A stretch of DNA of 62,063 nt from an uncultured Sphingomonadaceae bacterium. Lineage in GTDB: Bacteria; Pseudomonadota; Alphaproteobacteria; Sphingomonadales; Sphingomonadaceae. The stretch covers positions 1-62,063 of the forward strand of contig CAIQHF010000032.1 of NCBI GenBank assembly GCA_903871605.1, read 5' to 3'. This document shows, piece by piece, positions 36,857 to 45,198 of this stretch. The position numbers were made by a program, and so were the translations under genes. The notes beneath the pieces are model-generated. The model was not told the origin of the DNA. It saw nothing but the letters and a program-made list of their open reading frames with translations, and did no database searches. How positions within the stretch are numbered: the first letter of the stretch is position 1; the number at the start of each line of letters is the position of its first letter.

Positions 36857-37123
36857 ACGCCCAAACTCCTGTGTCCTGAGGTAGCGCGACGGGCCCAACG
36901 CACAAAACGCCGGCGGGCGAAACTCGCCGGCCGGCGGGCGCGCGGTTTAGGACCGGGCGCTGGAGCCATCACGAACCTGTCGGAACGATCGCGGGCCGGA
37001 TAGACGAGGCGGTGGCCAAAAGCAACCTTCCGCCGAGCGCGGGATATTTACGGCTTCTACATATTTGCGCGCGCAAAATGGCGATGCGCCGATATTGAGG
37101 GCCGAACACAGGGATGGGCATCG

Positions 37124-38791
37124 ATGTCTGTTGAGCCCGGCCCGCAAGGCGAGGCGCGCGCCGCCAAGCCGATGTCCCGGGCGCGCCGCGACACGATCGT
37201 CGGCGGCAGCGGCGTCGCCGCGCTCGTTCTTCTCCTCACCATCGGCTGGCGTTCGGCCGCGGCGCTCGAACGGCTGCTCGGTCGCAGCAGCCATGCCGCG
37301 GGGCTCGCCACCAGCGACCGGTTGCTGATCACCGCGCTGCTGCTCAACCTCGCACTGATCCTGTTCGGCTGGCGCCGCTACCGCGACCTCGCGACCACGA
37401 CCAGCGAGCGCGACGCGGCGCGCGCCCGCGCGCGCCTGCTCGCCCGTCACGACGACCTGACCGGCCTGCTCAATCGCGGAGCGTTCGTCGCGGACGGCGG
37501 CGCGACGATCACCCAGATGCTCCGCCGCGGCAAAGCGGCGGCGCTGCTCGTCGTCAATCTCGATCATTTCAAGTCGGTCAACGAGATCCACGGTCATCTC
37601 GCGGGCGACGTCGTGCTGCGCGCCGCGACCGACCTGATCCGCCGCGCGCTGCCCGGCTCGGCGATCGCCGGACGCCTCGATGGCGACGAGTTCGCGCTGC
37701 TCCTCCCCTTCGACCCGCGCCATGCGGGGACGATCGACGCGATCGCCAACTATATCATCGGCGGACTCGGCCAGCCGATCGTCACGCGCACGGTCACCGC
37801 GCATGTCGGCGCCTCGATCGGAATCGCGCGGTCGGAACCCGACTGCCAGAATGTGGAGGCGCTCCTGCGGCGCGCCCATATCGCGATGCGCGCGGCCAAG
37901 CAGGCTGGTCGCGGCCATTCGGTGTGGTTCGATGCGACGATGGAGCGCGAGCTGCTCTCGCGCACCACGATCGAGGCGGGGATCCGCGAAGGCATACCGC
38001 TCGGCCAGTTCGTCCCCTATTACGAACCGCAGGTCGATCTCGCGACGGGCGCCGTGATCGGCTTCGAAATGCTCGCGCGCTGGAACCATCCGACGCGCGG
38101 CGTGATGATGCCCGACGGCTTCATACCGGTTGCCGAGGAATGCGGACTGATCGCCGAACTGTCCGCGTCGGTGATGCGCCGCGCGCTTGCCGAAGCGCGC
38201 GATTGGGACGCCTCGATCACCTTGTCGGTCAATATCTCACCCGCGCAGCTCAAGGATCCGTGGCTCGCGCAGAAGATCGTCAAGCTGCTCATCGAGACGG
38301 GATTTCCCGCCAGCCGGCTCGAGATCGAGATCACCGAAAGCGCGCTGTTCGAGAATCTCAGCCTCGCGCAATCGATCGTCGGCAGCCTCAAGAACCAGGG
38401 GATCCGCCTCGCGCTCGACGATTTCGGCACAGGCTATTCGAGCCTGGCGCATCTGCGCGCGCTGCCGTTCGATCGGATCAAGATCGACAAGAGCTTCATC
38501 GTCGCCATGGGCAAGGATCGGGAATCCGCGGCGATCGTCGACGCCATCTCGAAGCTCGGCGACAGCCTCAACCTGCCCGTCACCGCCGAGGGGGTCGAGA
38601 CCGCCGCGATCCACGATCAGCTGCGCGCGATCGGCTGCGCCAAGGGTCAGGGCTGGCACTTCGGCAAGCCGCTTCCGATCGCGGGGACGCGCCGGCTGCT
38701 GGCCGAGCGCGGGCTGTTGCCGTCCGCGCGCGCGGGGGCGCCGATCGATCGACCGCTCGGTGACGAGACGCCTGCCGCATTGCGTGCGTGA
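37124..38791 (+). CDS. Tandem GGDEF/EAL cyclic-di-GMP protein with degenerate GGDEF
   Basis: A 555-residue protein with two membrane helices (about 27-42 and 67-83), a GGDEF domain (about 105-265) and an EAL domain (about 275-530). The cyclase motif reads LDGDEF instead of GGDEF, so synthesis is doubtful and GTP binding may be regulatory. The EAL signature reads EMLARW; the catalytic Glu is kept, as are EITES, DDFGTGYSS, IDKSFI and TAEGVET, so phosphodiesterase activity is plausible. No partner gene is adjacent. Confidence 0.9.
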   Translation: MSVEPGPQGEARAAKPMSRARRDTIVGGSGVAALVLLLTIGWRSAAALERLLGRSSHAAGLATSDRLLITALLLNLALILFGWRRYRDLATTTSERDAARARARLLARHDDLTGLLNRGAFVADGGATITQMLRRGKAAALLVVNLDHFKSVNEIHGHLAGDVVLRAATDLIRRALPGSAIAGRLDGDEFALLLPFDPRHAGTIDAIANYIIGGLGQPIVTRTVTAHVGASIGIARSEPDCQNVEALLRRAHIAMRAAKQAGRGHSVWFDATMERELLSRTTIEAGIREGIPLGQFVPYYEPQVDLATGAVIGFEMLARWNHPTRGVMMPDGFIPVAEECGLIAELSASVMRRALAEARDWDASITLSVNISPAQLKDPWLAQKIVKLLIETGFPASRLEIEITESALFENLSLAQSIVGSLKNQGIRLALDDFGTGYSSLAHLRALPFDRIKIDKSFIVAMGKDRESAAIVDAISKLGDSLNLPVTAEGVETAAIHDQLRAIGCAKGQGWHFGKPLPIAGTRRLLAERGLLPSARAGAPIDRPLGDETPAALRA

Positions 38792-38799
38792 CCGAGGCT

Positions 38800-38864
38800 C
38801 GTGTTCCTGCGCAGGCAGGAGCGCAGCGTTTGCAATCCTGCGCGCCTGCCCGCGCAGGAGCACG
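38800..38864. repeat. Type-D-like palindromic repeat (variant)
   Basis: CGTGTTCCTGCGCAGGCAGGAG ends the first hairpin and CCTGCCCGCGCAGGAGCACG the second, mirroring the two-hairpin plan of the elements at 41205 and 47967 with a different stem. It lies between the GGDEF/EAL gene and dapF. Confidence 0.65.
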
Positions 38865-38915
38865 GCAGACCGCATATGGTGGACTTGGGACGGCCCACTG
38901 CCTAGATCGCCCGCG

Positions 38916-39734
38916 ATGGCGCAGCGTTTTCACAAGATGCACGGATTGGGCAACGACTTCGTCGTGTTCGACGCGCGTCAGGACGCGGTCGCGATCACGC
39001 CGGCGCGCGCGCAAGCGATCGCCGACCGACACATGGGGATCGGCTGCGACCAGCTGATTGTCGTCGAGCGCTCGTCGATCGCCGACGCGCGGATGCGCAT
39101 CTGGAATCCCGACGGCAGCGAGGTCGAGGCATGCGGCAACGCGACGCGCTGTGTGGCGACACTGCTCGGCGGCGCGCCCTCGATCGAGACGCTGGGCGGC
39201 ATATTGTCGAGCGCCGCGACCGCCGGCGGCGCCAGCGTCGACATGGGCGCGCCGCGCTTCGACTGGGATTCGGTGCCGCTCGCCTATGCCATGGATACCG
39301 CGGCGCTGCCGCTGGCGTGGGACGGGCTCGATCCGATCGCACCACCGATCGCGCTCAGCATCGGCAATCCGCATGTCGTGTTTTTCGTGCGTGACATCGA
39401 CGCGCTCGACCTCGCCGCGATCGGCCCGGCGATCGAGCACGACCCGGTCTTCCCCGAGCGCGTCAACGTCAGCGTCGCGACGATCGAGAGCTCCGCACGC
39501 ATCCGCCTGCGCGTCTGGGAGCGCGGCGCAGGGCTCACGCTCGCCTGCGGCACCGGCGCGTGCGCGACCGCGGTCGCCGCGATCCGCGCCGGCCGCGCCG
39601 AGAGCGGGGTCACCGTGGCGCTGCCCGGCGGCGATCTCGTCATCGACTGGCGACCCGGCGGCACGATCCGCATGACCGGGCCCGCGACGCACGTCTTCTC
39701 GGGCGATCTCGACCTGGACGCGTTTCCGGCATGA
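38916..39734 (+). CDS. dapF: Diaminopimelate epimerase
   Basis: Converts LL- to meso-diaminopimelate for lysine and peptidoglycan. The 272-residue protein has the N-terminal FHKMHGLGNDFVVFD, the first catalytic Cys73 in EACGNATRC, and the second in LACGTGACATAVAA. NPHVVFF and RVWERGAGLT are conserved. The frame runs on upstream but nothing there resembles DapF; the ATG at 38916 begins the family block. The stop overlaps mtaB by ATGA, so the two are coupled. Confidence 0.95.
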   Translation: MAQRFHKMHGLGNDFVVFDARQDAVAITPARAQAIADRHMGIGCDQLIVVERSSIADARMRIWNPDGSEVEACGNATRCVATLLGGAPSIETLGGILSSAATAGGASVDMGAPRFDWDSVPLAYAMDTAALPLAWDGLDPIAPPIALSIGNPHVVFFVRDIDALDLAAIGPAIEHDPVFPERVNVSVATIESSARIRLRVWERGAGLTLACGTGACATAVAAIRAGRAESGVTVALPGGDLVIDWRPGGTIRMTGPATHVFSGDLDLDAFPA

Positions 39735-41197
39735 GCGGCCCAGAGTTGATCACTTTGGGGTGCCGGCTCAACGCCGCCGAGAGCGAGGCGATGCGCGGGC
39801 TGGCGGCGGATCAGGCCGATCTGGTCATCGTCAACAGCTGCGCGGTGACCGGCGAGGCGGTGCGCCAGGCGCGCAAGGCGATCCGCGCGGCGGCGAAGCG
39901 GCGGCCGGACGCGCGGATCGTGGTGACGGGCTGCGCGGCGCAGATCGATCCGGGCATGTTCGCCGCGATGCCCGAGGTGAGCGCGGTGCTGGGGAACCGG
40001 GAGAAGCGCGAGGCGGGCTCGTTCCTCTCTCCGTTCGTCCCGAGCGAAGTCGAGGGACAAGATGCAAACGCAATGCCCGAAGCCGGTCCCTCGACTACGC
40101 TCGGGACGAACGGAACACGGGGTGCCACCTCCCCCTCCCCGTTCGCACTGAGCGCAGTCGAAGTGCGTGTCGCGGACGCTGCGCCCGGAGCACGTCCTTC
40201 GACTGCGCTCAGGACGAACGGGGGGAGGGATGCGGACAAGATCCGCGTTTCCGACATCCTCGCCTCGACCGACACCGCACCCCACCTCGCATTCGGCTTC
40301 GGCACCCGCGCGCGCGCGTTCGTCGAGGTGCAGACCGGGTGCGACCACCGCTGCACCTTCTGCATCATCCCCTTCGCGCGCGGCCCGAGCCGATCGGTCC
40401 CCGCCGGCAGCGTGGTCGAGCGGATCCGGTCTCTCGTCGCCGAGGGTTATAGGGAGGTCGTGCTGACCGGCGTCGACACCACCAGCTACGGCCCCGACCT
40501 CCCCGGCCGACAGACGCTGGGAGCGCTGGTCGAGCGCGTGCTGACGCTGGTGCCCGACCTACCGCGGCTGCGCCTGTCGTCGCTCGATTCGATCGAGATC
40601 GACGACCATCTGTTCGCTCTACTGACACAGGAACCCCGCCTCCAGCCGCATCTGCACCTCTCGCTCCAGGCCGGCGACGACATGGTGCTCAAGCGGATGA
40701 AGCGCCGCCATACCCGCGCGCAATCGGTCGCGATCGTCGAGCGGCTCAAGCGCGCGCGCCCCGAGATCGCGATCGGCGCCGACCTGATCGCCGGCTTCCC
40801 GACCGAGACCGAGCAGCAGGCGCAGAACACGCTCGCGCTGCTGGGCGACTGCGACATCGTGCTCGGGCACGTCTTCCCCTATTCGCCGCGGCCCGGCACC
40901 CCCGCCGCGCGGATGCCGCAGCACGACGCCGCGACGGTCCGCGCGCGCGCCGCGCGGCTGCGCGAGGCGGCCGACGCTCGGCGCTCGGCGTGGCTGGACG
41001 GATTAGTCGGGAGTACGCAATCGGTGCTGGTCGAACGGCTCGACGGCCGCGGCCATGCCGGCAACTACGCCCCCATCCGCCTCGCCTCCGGTGCGGCGCC
41101 GTGGGGAGCGATGACCAACCGCATCCGGCGTGGCGATGTTGCGGCAATGCGCGTTACGCATGTCGAAGACGGCATGCTGGTCGGAGAGACGATTTGA
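39731..41197 (+). CDS. mtaB: tRNA t6A37 methylthiotransferase MtaB with repeat-derived insertion
   Basis: Radical-SAM enzyme that adds a methylthio group to t6A37, giving ms2t6A. N-terminal MTTase domain (TLGCRLNAAESEAM, VNSCAVTGEAVRQ, VTGCAAQ), radical-SAM cluster C204-x3-C208-x2-C211 (GCDHRCTFCIIPFARGPSRS) and a C-terminal TRAM-like segment. At 488 residues it is about 65 longer than usual. The excess (residues about 101-164) sits between the two domains and is encoded by two type-A palindromic repeats in frame. The insertion lies at a domain boundary, so activity may survive. Starts by ATGA overlap with dapF. Confidence 0.92.
   Translation: MSGPELITLGCRLNAAESEAMRGLAADQADLVIVNSCAVTGEAVRQARKAIRAAAKRRPDARIVVTGCAAQIDPGMFAAMPEVSAVLGNREKREAGSFLSPFVPSEVEGQDANAMPEAGPSTTLGTNGTRGATSPSPFALSAVEVRVADAAPGARPSTALRTNGGRDADKIRVSDILASTDTAPHLAFGFGTRARAFVEVQTGCDHRCTFCIIPFARGPSRSVPAGSVVERIRSLVAEGYREVVLTGVDTTSYGPDLPGRQTLGALVERVLTLVPDLPRLRLSSLDSIEIDDHLFALLTQEPRLQPHLHLSLQAGDDMVLKRMKRRHTRAQSVAIVERLKRARPEIAIGADLIAGFPTETEQQAQNTLALLGDCDIVLGHVFPYSPRPGTPAARMPQHDAATVRARAARLREAADARRSAWLDGLVGSTQSVLVERLDGRGHAGNYAPIRLASGAAPWGAMTNRIRRGDVAAMRVTHVEDGMLVGETI
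40031..40113. repeat. Type-A palindromic repeat inside mtaB (first)
   Basis: An 83-bp element. Left arm CCGTTCGTCCCGAGCGAAG followed by TCGAGGGA; right arm TCCCTCGACTACGCTCGGG followed by ACGAACGG. It is read in frame as PFVPSEVEG...PSTTLGTNG within MtaB. Confidence 0.9.
40139..40221. repeat. Type-A palindromic repeat inside mtaB (second)
   Basis: Also 83 bp, starting 26 bases after the first copy. Left arm CCGTTCGCACTGAGCGCAG, right arm CTGCGCTCAGGACGAACGG. It is read as PFALSAVEVRV...RPSTALRTNG. Same orientation and same reading frame as the first. Confidence 0.9.
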
Positions 41198-41204
41198 GCA
41201 TTAT

Positions 41205-41273
41205 CGTTCCCCGGCGGACGCCGGGGTCCAGTCGACCGCGCGGGCCTGGGCCCCGGCGTTCGCCGGGGAACAG
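41205..41273. repeat. Type-D palindromic repeat (mtaB-ftsY)
   Basis: CGTTCCCCGGCGGACGCCGG then GGTCCAG at the left, GGGCCTGGGCCCCGGCGTTC then GCCGGGGAACAG at the right. Its right end runs directly into AGGAAGATC and the ftsY ATG, so the repeat edge forms part of the ftsY ribosome-binding region. Confidence 0.85.
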
Positions 41274-41282
41274 GAAGATCAG

Positions 41283-42236
41283 ATGACCGACAAGCGCGTC
41301 CCGCACACCGTAATCTGGCACGACAAGCTCGCCGCCGGCTTTCGCCGCACGACCGAAAAACTCGGCGGCAATCTCGCGGGCCTGCTCACCAAGGAGAAGC
41401 TCGACCGGCAGACGCTCGACGAGATCGAGGAGGCGCTGATCGCCTCCGATCTCGGCCCCGTCACCGCCGCGCGCATCCGCGAACGGCTCGAGGACGAGCG
41501 CTACGACAAGGGCATCGACGAAGCCGGCATCCGCGCGGTGGTGGCGGAAGAGGTGGCGAAAGTGCTGCGCCGCGTCGCCAAGCCGCTCGAGATCGAGGCG
41601 TTTCCGCGCCCGCAGGTGATCCTGGTGATCGGCGTCAATGGATCGGGCAAGACCACGACGATCGCCAAGCTCGCGCACCTGCTCCAGGAGCAGGACTATC
41701 AGGTGATGCTCGTCGCGGGCGACACCTTCCGCGCCGCCGCGATCGGGCAGCTGAAAGTGTGGGCGGAGCGGATCGGGGTGCCGATCATTGCGGGCAAGGA
41801 AGGCGGCGATGCGGCGAGCCTCGTCTGGGAAGGCGTCAAGCAGGGCACCGCGATCGGCACCGACGTACTGATCGTCGACACCGCCGGCCGCCTCCAGAAC
41901 AAGGCCGGGCTGATGGACGAGCTGTCGAAAATCCGGCGCGTGCTGGGGCGGCTCAACCCGGCGGCACCGCATGACGTAGTGCTCGTACTCGACGCGACCA
42001 CCGGCCAGAACGCGCTCAACCAGATCGAGATTTTCGGGCGCGACGCGGGCGTCACCGGGCTGGTGATGACCAAGCTCGACGGCACCGCCAAGGGGGGCAT
42101 GCTGGTCGCGGCGGCGGAGAAATTCGGCATGCCGATCCACGCGATCGGCGTCGGCGAGACGCTCGAGGATTTCCGGCCGTTCGATCCCGACGAGGTGGCC
42201 GGGCTGATCGCGGGGGTGACCACGCGGGTAAAGTGA
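41283..42236 (+). CDS. ftsY: Signal recognition particle receptor FtsY
   Basis: Membrane-associated SRP receptor GTPase. The 317-residue protein consists of N and G domains only, without the long acidic A domain of E. coli FtsY. GVNGSGKTT is at 117-125, then DTFRAAAIGQL, DTAGRLQNK, TKLDGTAKGG and the closing GVGETLEDFRPFD. The ATG at 41283 has AGGAAG upstream, created at the junction with a type-D repeat. Follows mtaB by 85 bases. Partner Ffh is encoded at 35372. Confidence 0.96.
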   Translation: MTDKRVPHTVIWHDKLAAGFRRTTEKLGGNLAGLLTKEKLDRQTLDEIEEALIASDLGPVTAARIRERLEDERYDKGIDEAGIRAVVAEEVAKVLRRVAKPLEIEAFPRPQVILVIGVNGSGKTTTIAKLAHLLQEQDYQVMLVAGDTFRAAAIGQLKVWAERIGVPIIAGKEGGDAASLVWEGVKQGTAIGTDVLIVDTAGRLQNKAGLMDELSKIRRVLGRLNPAAPHDVVLVLDATTGQNALNQIEIFGRDAGVTGLVMTKLDGTAKGGMLVAAAEKFGMPIHAIGVGETLEDFRPFDPDEVAGLIAGVTTRVK

Positions 42237-42285
42237 GCGGCGTTCATCGCCTGTCAGGGGACGATGCGCTAGGAAACAGATAACA

Positions 42286-42364
42286 GTGCTCCCGCGAACG
42301 CGGGAGTCCAGAGCTGCAAGCGCCGCGCTTGCTTCACCTGGGCTCCCGCATACGCGGGAGAACG
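42286..42364. repeat. Type-D-like palindromic repeat (ftsY-yciB)
   Basis: GCTCCCGCGAACGCGGGAGT with CCAG, then CTGGGCTCCCGCATACGCGG with GAGAACG. Two hairpins in the type-D arrangement but with a CCCGCG stem. As at ftsY, the next gene's ribosome site follows the repeat closely. Confidence 0.75.
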
Positions 42365-42381
42365 AAGAAGAGAGGACGCGC

Positions 42382-43038
42382 TTGACCACCCCCACCGCCC
42401 CCCGGAGCGAAGCCGGGCCGATGCTGCGCCTGGCGCTCGATCTCGGGCCGCTCGCGGTCTATTTCGCCGCCTATGCGCTGCTCAAGCGCCATTATCCGAC
42501 CGCGCCCGGTGCGGCGGTCTCGGCGCAGGTCATCTACGCCTCGACCGCGGTGTTCATGGCGGCGACCGCGGGTGCGATGCTCTTTTCCTTCGCGCGGTTC
42601 GGCCGGGTGTCGCCGATGCAATGGTTCTCCGCGATCATGGTGTTCGTGCTCGGCGGGCTGACCCTGGTGTTCCAGAAGCCCTGGTTCATCCAGGTCAAGC
42701 CGACGCTCTATTATCTGATGGTCTCGGGGATTCTGTGGTTCGGGCTGTGGACGGGCAAGCCGACGCTCAAGCTCGCGCTCGGTACCGCCTATCCGGGGCT
42801 CGACGCGCGCGGCTGGACGCTGCTGTCGCGCAACTGGGCGCTGTTCTTCATCGCGATGGCGGTCGCCAACGAGATCGTCTGGCGCCATTCGAGCTTCGAT
42901 TTCTGGCTCGGCTACAAGCTGTGGGGCGCGGTGCCCGCGACGATGATCTTCGCGATGGCGAACATTCCGATGCTGATGAAGCATGGATTGGGCGAGACGC
43001 CGGCCGAGGCGATCGCGGACGGGCCGCCGACGGAATAA
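42382..43038 (+). CDS. YciB/IspZ family inner-membrane septation protein A
   Basis: A 218-residue protein with about five membrane helices. DLGPLAVYFAAYAL, FVLGGLTLVFQKPWFIQVKPTLYYL and RNWALFFIAMAVANEIVWR are typical of the YciB family, linked in other bacteria to envelope integrity and septation. The start is taken as TTG at 42382 because AGAGGA lies seven bases upstream; the first ATG (42421) lacks a ribosome site and would give 205 residues. Convergent with sodB across a type-B repeat. Confidence 0.87.
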   Translation: MTTPTAPRSEAGPMLRLALDLGPLAVYFAAYALLKRHYPTAPGAAVSAQVIYASTAVFMAATAGAMLFSFARFGRVSPMQWFSAIMVFVLGGLTLVFQKPWFIQVKPTLYYLMVSGILWFGLWTGKPTLKLALGTAYPGLDARGWTLLSRNWALFFIAMAVANEIVWRHSSFDFWLGYKLWGAVPATMIFAMANIPMLMKHGLGETPAEAIADGPPTE

Positions 43039-43047
43039 TTCTTCAAC

Positions 43048-43130
43048 CGTCATCCCGCACGCGATGCGGGATCCAGGGCTACAGACGACGCCGCTTGCAG
43101 CCCGGGATCCCGGCTTTCGTCAGGATGACG
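43048..43130. repeat. Type-B palindromic repeat (copy 3)
   Basis: CGTCATCCCGCACGCGATGC with GGGATCC, then GGGATCCCGGCTTTCGTCAG with GATGACG. It fills the gap between the convergent yciB-like and sodB genes. Confidence 0.8.
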
Positions 43131-43144
43131 AGGACGTCAGGCGA

Positions 43145-43771
43145 TCAGGCCGGCTCCTGATCCGCACGGCTGGCGCCTTCGCCGTCGAGATTCTGCGACA
43201 CGAAGTCCCAGTTGATCACGTTCTTGAGCACCTTCTCGGCGAAGTCGGGCCGCGCGTTGCGATAGTCGATGTAATAGGCATGCTCCCACACATCGAGCGT
43301 GAGCAGCGGCTTCATGCCCTCGTGCACCACCGGCGTGTCGGCGTCGTGCAGCGAGGTCACCTTGAGCGCGCCGCCGTCGAGCACCAGCCACGCCCAGCCG
43401 CTGGCGAAATGGCCGACCGCCTCTTCCTTGAGCTTGGCGATCAGCGCGTCCTGGCCGCCGAACTGATCGATCAATCCGGCCAGCTTCTCGCTCGGCTTGG
43501 TCGAGCCGGCGGGGGCGAGGCACTGCCAGAAGAAGCTGTGGTTCCAGATCTGCGCGGCATTGTTGAACAGGCCCTTGTCGCCGGTGTCCTTGGCGAGCTT
43601 GGTGACCTCGAGCAGCGTCTTGCCGCCGAGATTCTTCTCGGCCTCCCAGCCATTGACCTTCTGGACATAGGCATTGTGGTGCTTGCCATGGTGATAGTCG
43701 AAGGTCTCGGCCGACATGATCGGATCGAGCGCGGTCTTCTCGAAGGGCAGCGGGGGAAGGACGAAGGCCAT
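43145..43771 (-). CDS. sodB: Superoxide dismutase (iron type)
   Basis: A 208-residue cytoplasmic superoxide dismutase. Metal ligands are H27 (in DYHHGKHHNAYV), H78 (IWNHSFFW), D160 and H164 (LDVWEHAYY), all present. The NNAAQIWNH stretch, with Gln on this helix, favours the iron rather than manganese subfamily. No signal peptide. The ATG at 43771 is preceded by AGGAG. Monocistronic, with repeats on both sides. Confidence 0.95.
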   Translation of the reverse strand: MAFVLPPLPFEKTALDPIMSAETFDYHHGKHHNAYVQKVNGWEAEKNLGGKTLLEVTKLAKDTGDKGLFNNAAQIWNHSFFWQCLAPAGSTKPSEKLAGLIDQFGGQDALIAKLKEEAVGHFASGWAWLVLDGGALKVTSLHDADTPVVHEGMKPLLTLDVWEHAYYIDYRNARPDFAEKVLKNVINWDFVSQNLDGEGASRADQEPA

Positions 43772-43905
43772 GCGGCATCTCCTGGTATCGGGGTTGAAAG
43801 CTCGTCGGCCCTAACGCCTCCCACGCGCAAAAGTGCAGCGAAAACGCCTGTTGCGAGCCATTATCAGAGAACGGAGCCGAAACGGTTGGATGAACCTGCC
43901 CCAAC

Positions 43906-43988
43906 CCGTTCGCACTGAGCGAAGTCGAAGTGCGTGTTGCAGGCGGCGCGTTTGGAGCATGTCCTTCGACTTCGCTCAGGACGAACGG
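43906..43988. repeat. Type-A palindromic repeat (sodB-pspF)
   Basis: CCGTTCGCACTGAGCGAAGT with CGAAGTGCG, and GTCCTTCGACTTCGCTCAGG with ACGAACGG; 83 bp, the same length as the copies inside mtaB. It ends seven bases before the pspF stop codon. Confidence 0.85.
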
Positions 43989-43995
43989 GGCGGGA

Positions 43996-45027
43996 TTAGT
44001 TCGCCGCCGCCTTCTCGAGCAGATTGTGCCGTCGCAGCGCATGGCGCAGCTGGTCGTAGCTCAGCGCCAGCGCCGCCGCGGTCGTCCGCTGGTTGAACCG
44101 GCAGCGCTTGAGCGCCTCCTCCAGCAGCCGCTTCTCATAGGCGTCGCACGCCGCGCGCAGATCGGTGACCTCGGGCTGCTCGACCACCGCGATCGTCTGC
44201 GCGGGGCCCGGCTCGGCGGTCATCGCGGGCTTGGCGCCCTGCCCCTGCGGCCGGTAGGGCGAGGCGAAGGGATCGAACTCGATCGAATCGATCGGCCGGT
44301 CGGGCTCGTCCCAGCGATAGACCGCGCGCTCGACGACGTTGCGCAGCTCGCGTACGTTGCCCGGCCAGTCATGGCCGACCAGCGCCGCCATCGCCTTCGG
44401 CCCGAACCCCGGAAATTGCCGCCATTCGAGCTCGGCCGCCATCCGCCGCGCGAAATGATCGGCGAGCACGGGCACGTCGCCCTCGCGGTGACGCAAGGGG
44501 GGCAGCGTGATCACCTCGAACGACAGCCGGTCGAGCAGATCGGCGCGGAAGCGGCCGTCGTCGACCAACGCGGGCAGATGCTCGTTGGTCGCGGCCACGA
44601 TCCGCACGTCGACGCGGATCGCCTTGGACGATCCGATCCGCGTCACCTCGCCATATTCGACCGCGCGGAGCAACCGTTCCTGCGCGCCCGACGACAGCGT
44701 CGCGAGCTCGTCGAGAAACAAGGTGCCGCCGTCCGCCTCCTCGAAGCGCCCGACCCGCGCCTTGGTGGCACCGGTGAAGGCGCCCGCCTCGTGGCCGAAC
44801 AGCTCGGCCTCGATCAGCGTCTCGGGCATCGCCGCGCAGTTGAGCGTGACCAGCGACCCCGCCCAGCGCGGCGACAGATGGTGGAGGCGCTCGGCGATCA
44901 GCTCCTTGCCCGTGCCGCGCTCGCCGATCACCAGCACCGGACGGTTGAGCGCCGCGGCGCGGCTGGCGCGCTCGACCGCGTCGAGGAAGGCCGACGATTC
45001 GCCGATGAATTTCTGGTCGCGATCCAT
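43996..45027 (-). CDS. pspF: Phage-shock operon sigma-54 activator PspF
   Basis: A 343-residue bacterial enhancer-binding protein with no receiver domain, as in PspF. The AAA+ domain starts near the N-terminus: Walker A GERGTGKE at 35-42, the sigma-54-contacting GAFTGA at 82-87, Walker B GGTLFLDELA, and RFRADLLDRLSFEVITLPPLR. A linker and a Fis-type HTH (RFNQRTTAAALALSYDQLRHALRRH) end the protein. It is divergent from the psp operon and is expected to be held inactive by PspA until membrane stress. Confidence 0.94.
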   Translation of the reverse strand: MDRDQKFIGESSAFLDAVERASRAAALNRPVLVIGERGTGKELIAERLHHLSPRWAGSLVTLNCAAMPETLIEAELFGHEAGAFTGATKARVGRFEEADGGTLFLDELATLSSGAQERLLRAVEYGEVTRIGSSKAIRVDVRIVAATNEHLPALVDDGRFRADLLDRLSFEVITLPPLRHREGDVPVLADHFARRMAAELEWRQFPGFGPKAMAALVGHDWPGNVRELRNVVERAVYRWDEPDRPIDSIEFDPFASPYRPQGQGAKPAMTAEPGPAQTIAVVEQPEVTDLRAACDAYEKRLLEEALKRCRFNQRTTAAALALSYDQLRHALRRHNLLEKAAAN

Positions 45028-45048
45028 GGGCGGGAAATGGGACTATTC

Positions 45049-45061
45049 GCCAACATTTGGC
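45049..45061. promoter_or_regulatory. Candidate PspF upstream activating site
   Basis: GCCAA-CAT-TTGGC, a perfect inverted repeat in the intergenic region between pspF and the psp operon. It lies about 70 bases upstream of the -24 element, a usual enhancer distance. Binding by PspF is inferred from position. Confidence 0.5.
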
Positions 45062-45126
45062 AAGCGCGGCGATTGCCATGCGCCGGACTTCGCCACGAAA
45101 CCCGCAGAACAGGGCGCTTTCGAAAA

Positions 45127-45143
45127 TTGGCACGACATCTGCA
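45127..45143 (+). promoter_or_regulatory. Sigma-54 (-24/-12) promoter of the psp operon
   Basis: TTGGCACGACATCTGCA matches the sigma-54 consensus: GG at 45129-45130 and GC at 45141-45142, exactly ten bases apart, with the full TTGGCACG -24 block. It faces the psp genes, about 55 bases upstream of the small ORF at 45199, and is paired with a divergent PspF gene. Confidence 0.88.
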
Positions 45144-45198
45144 AAGCTCTTTCCGTCACCGCTCCGGCGGTCCACAAGTTCAGGTACGGAGACACGTC

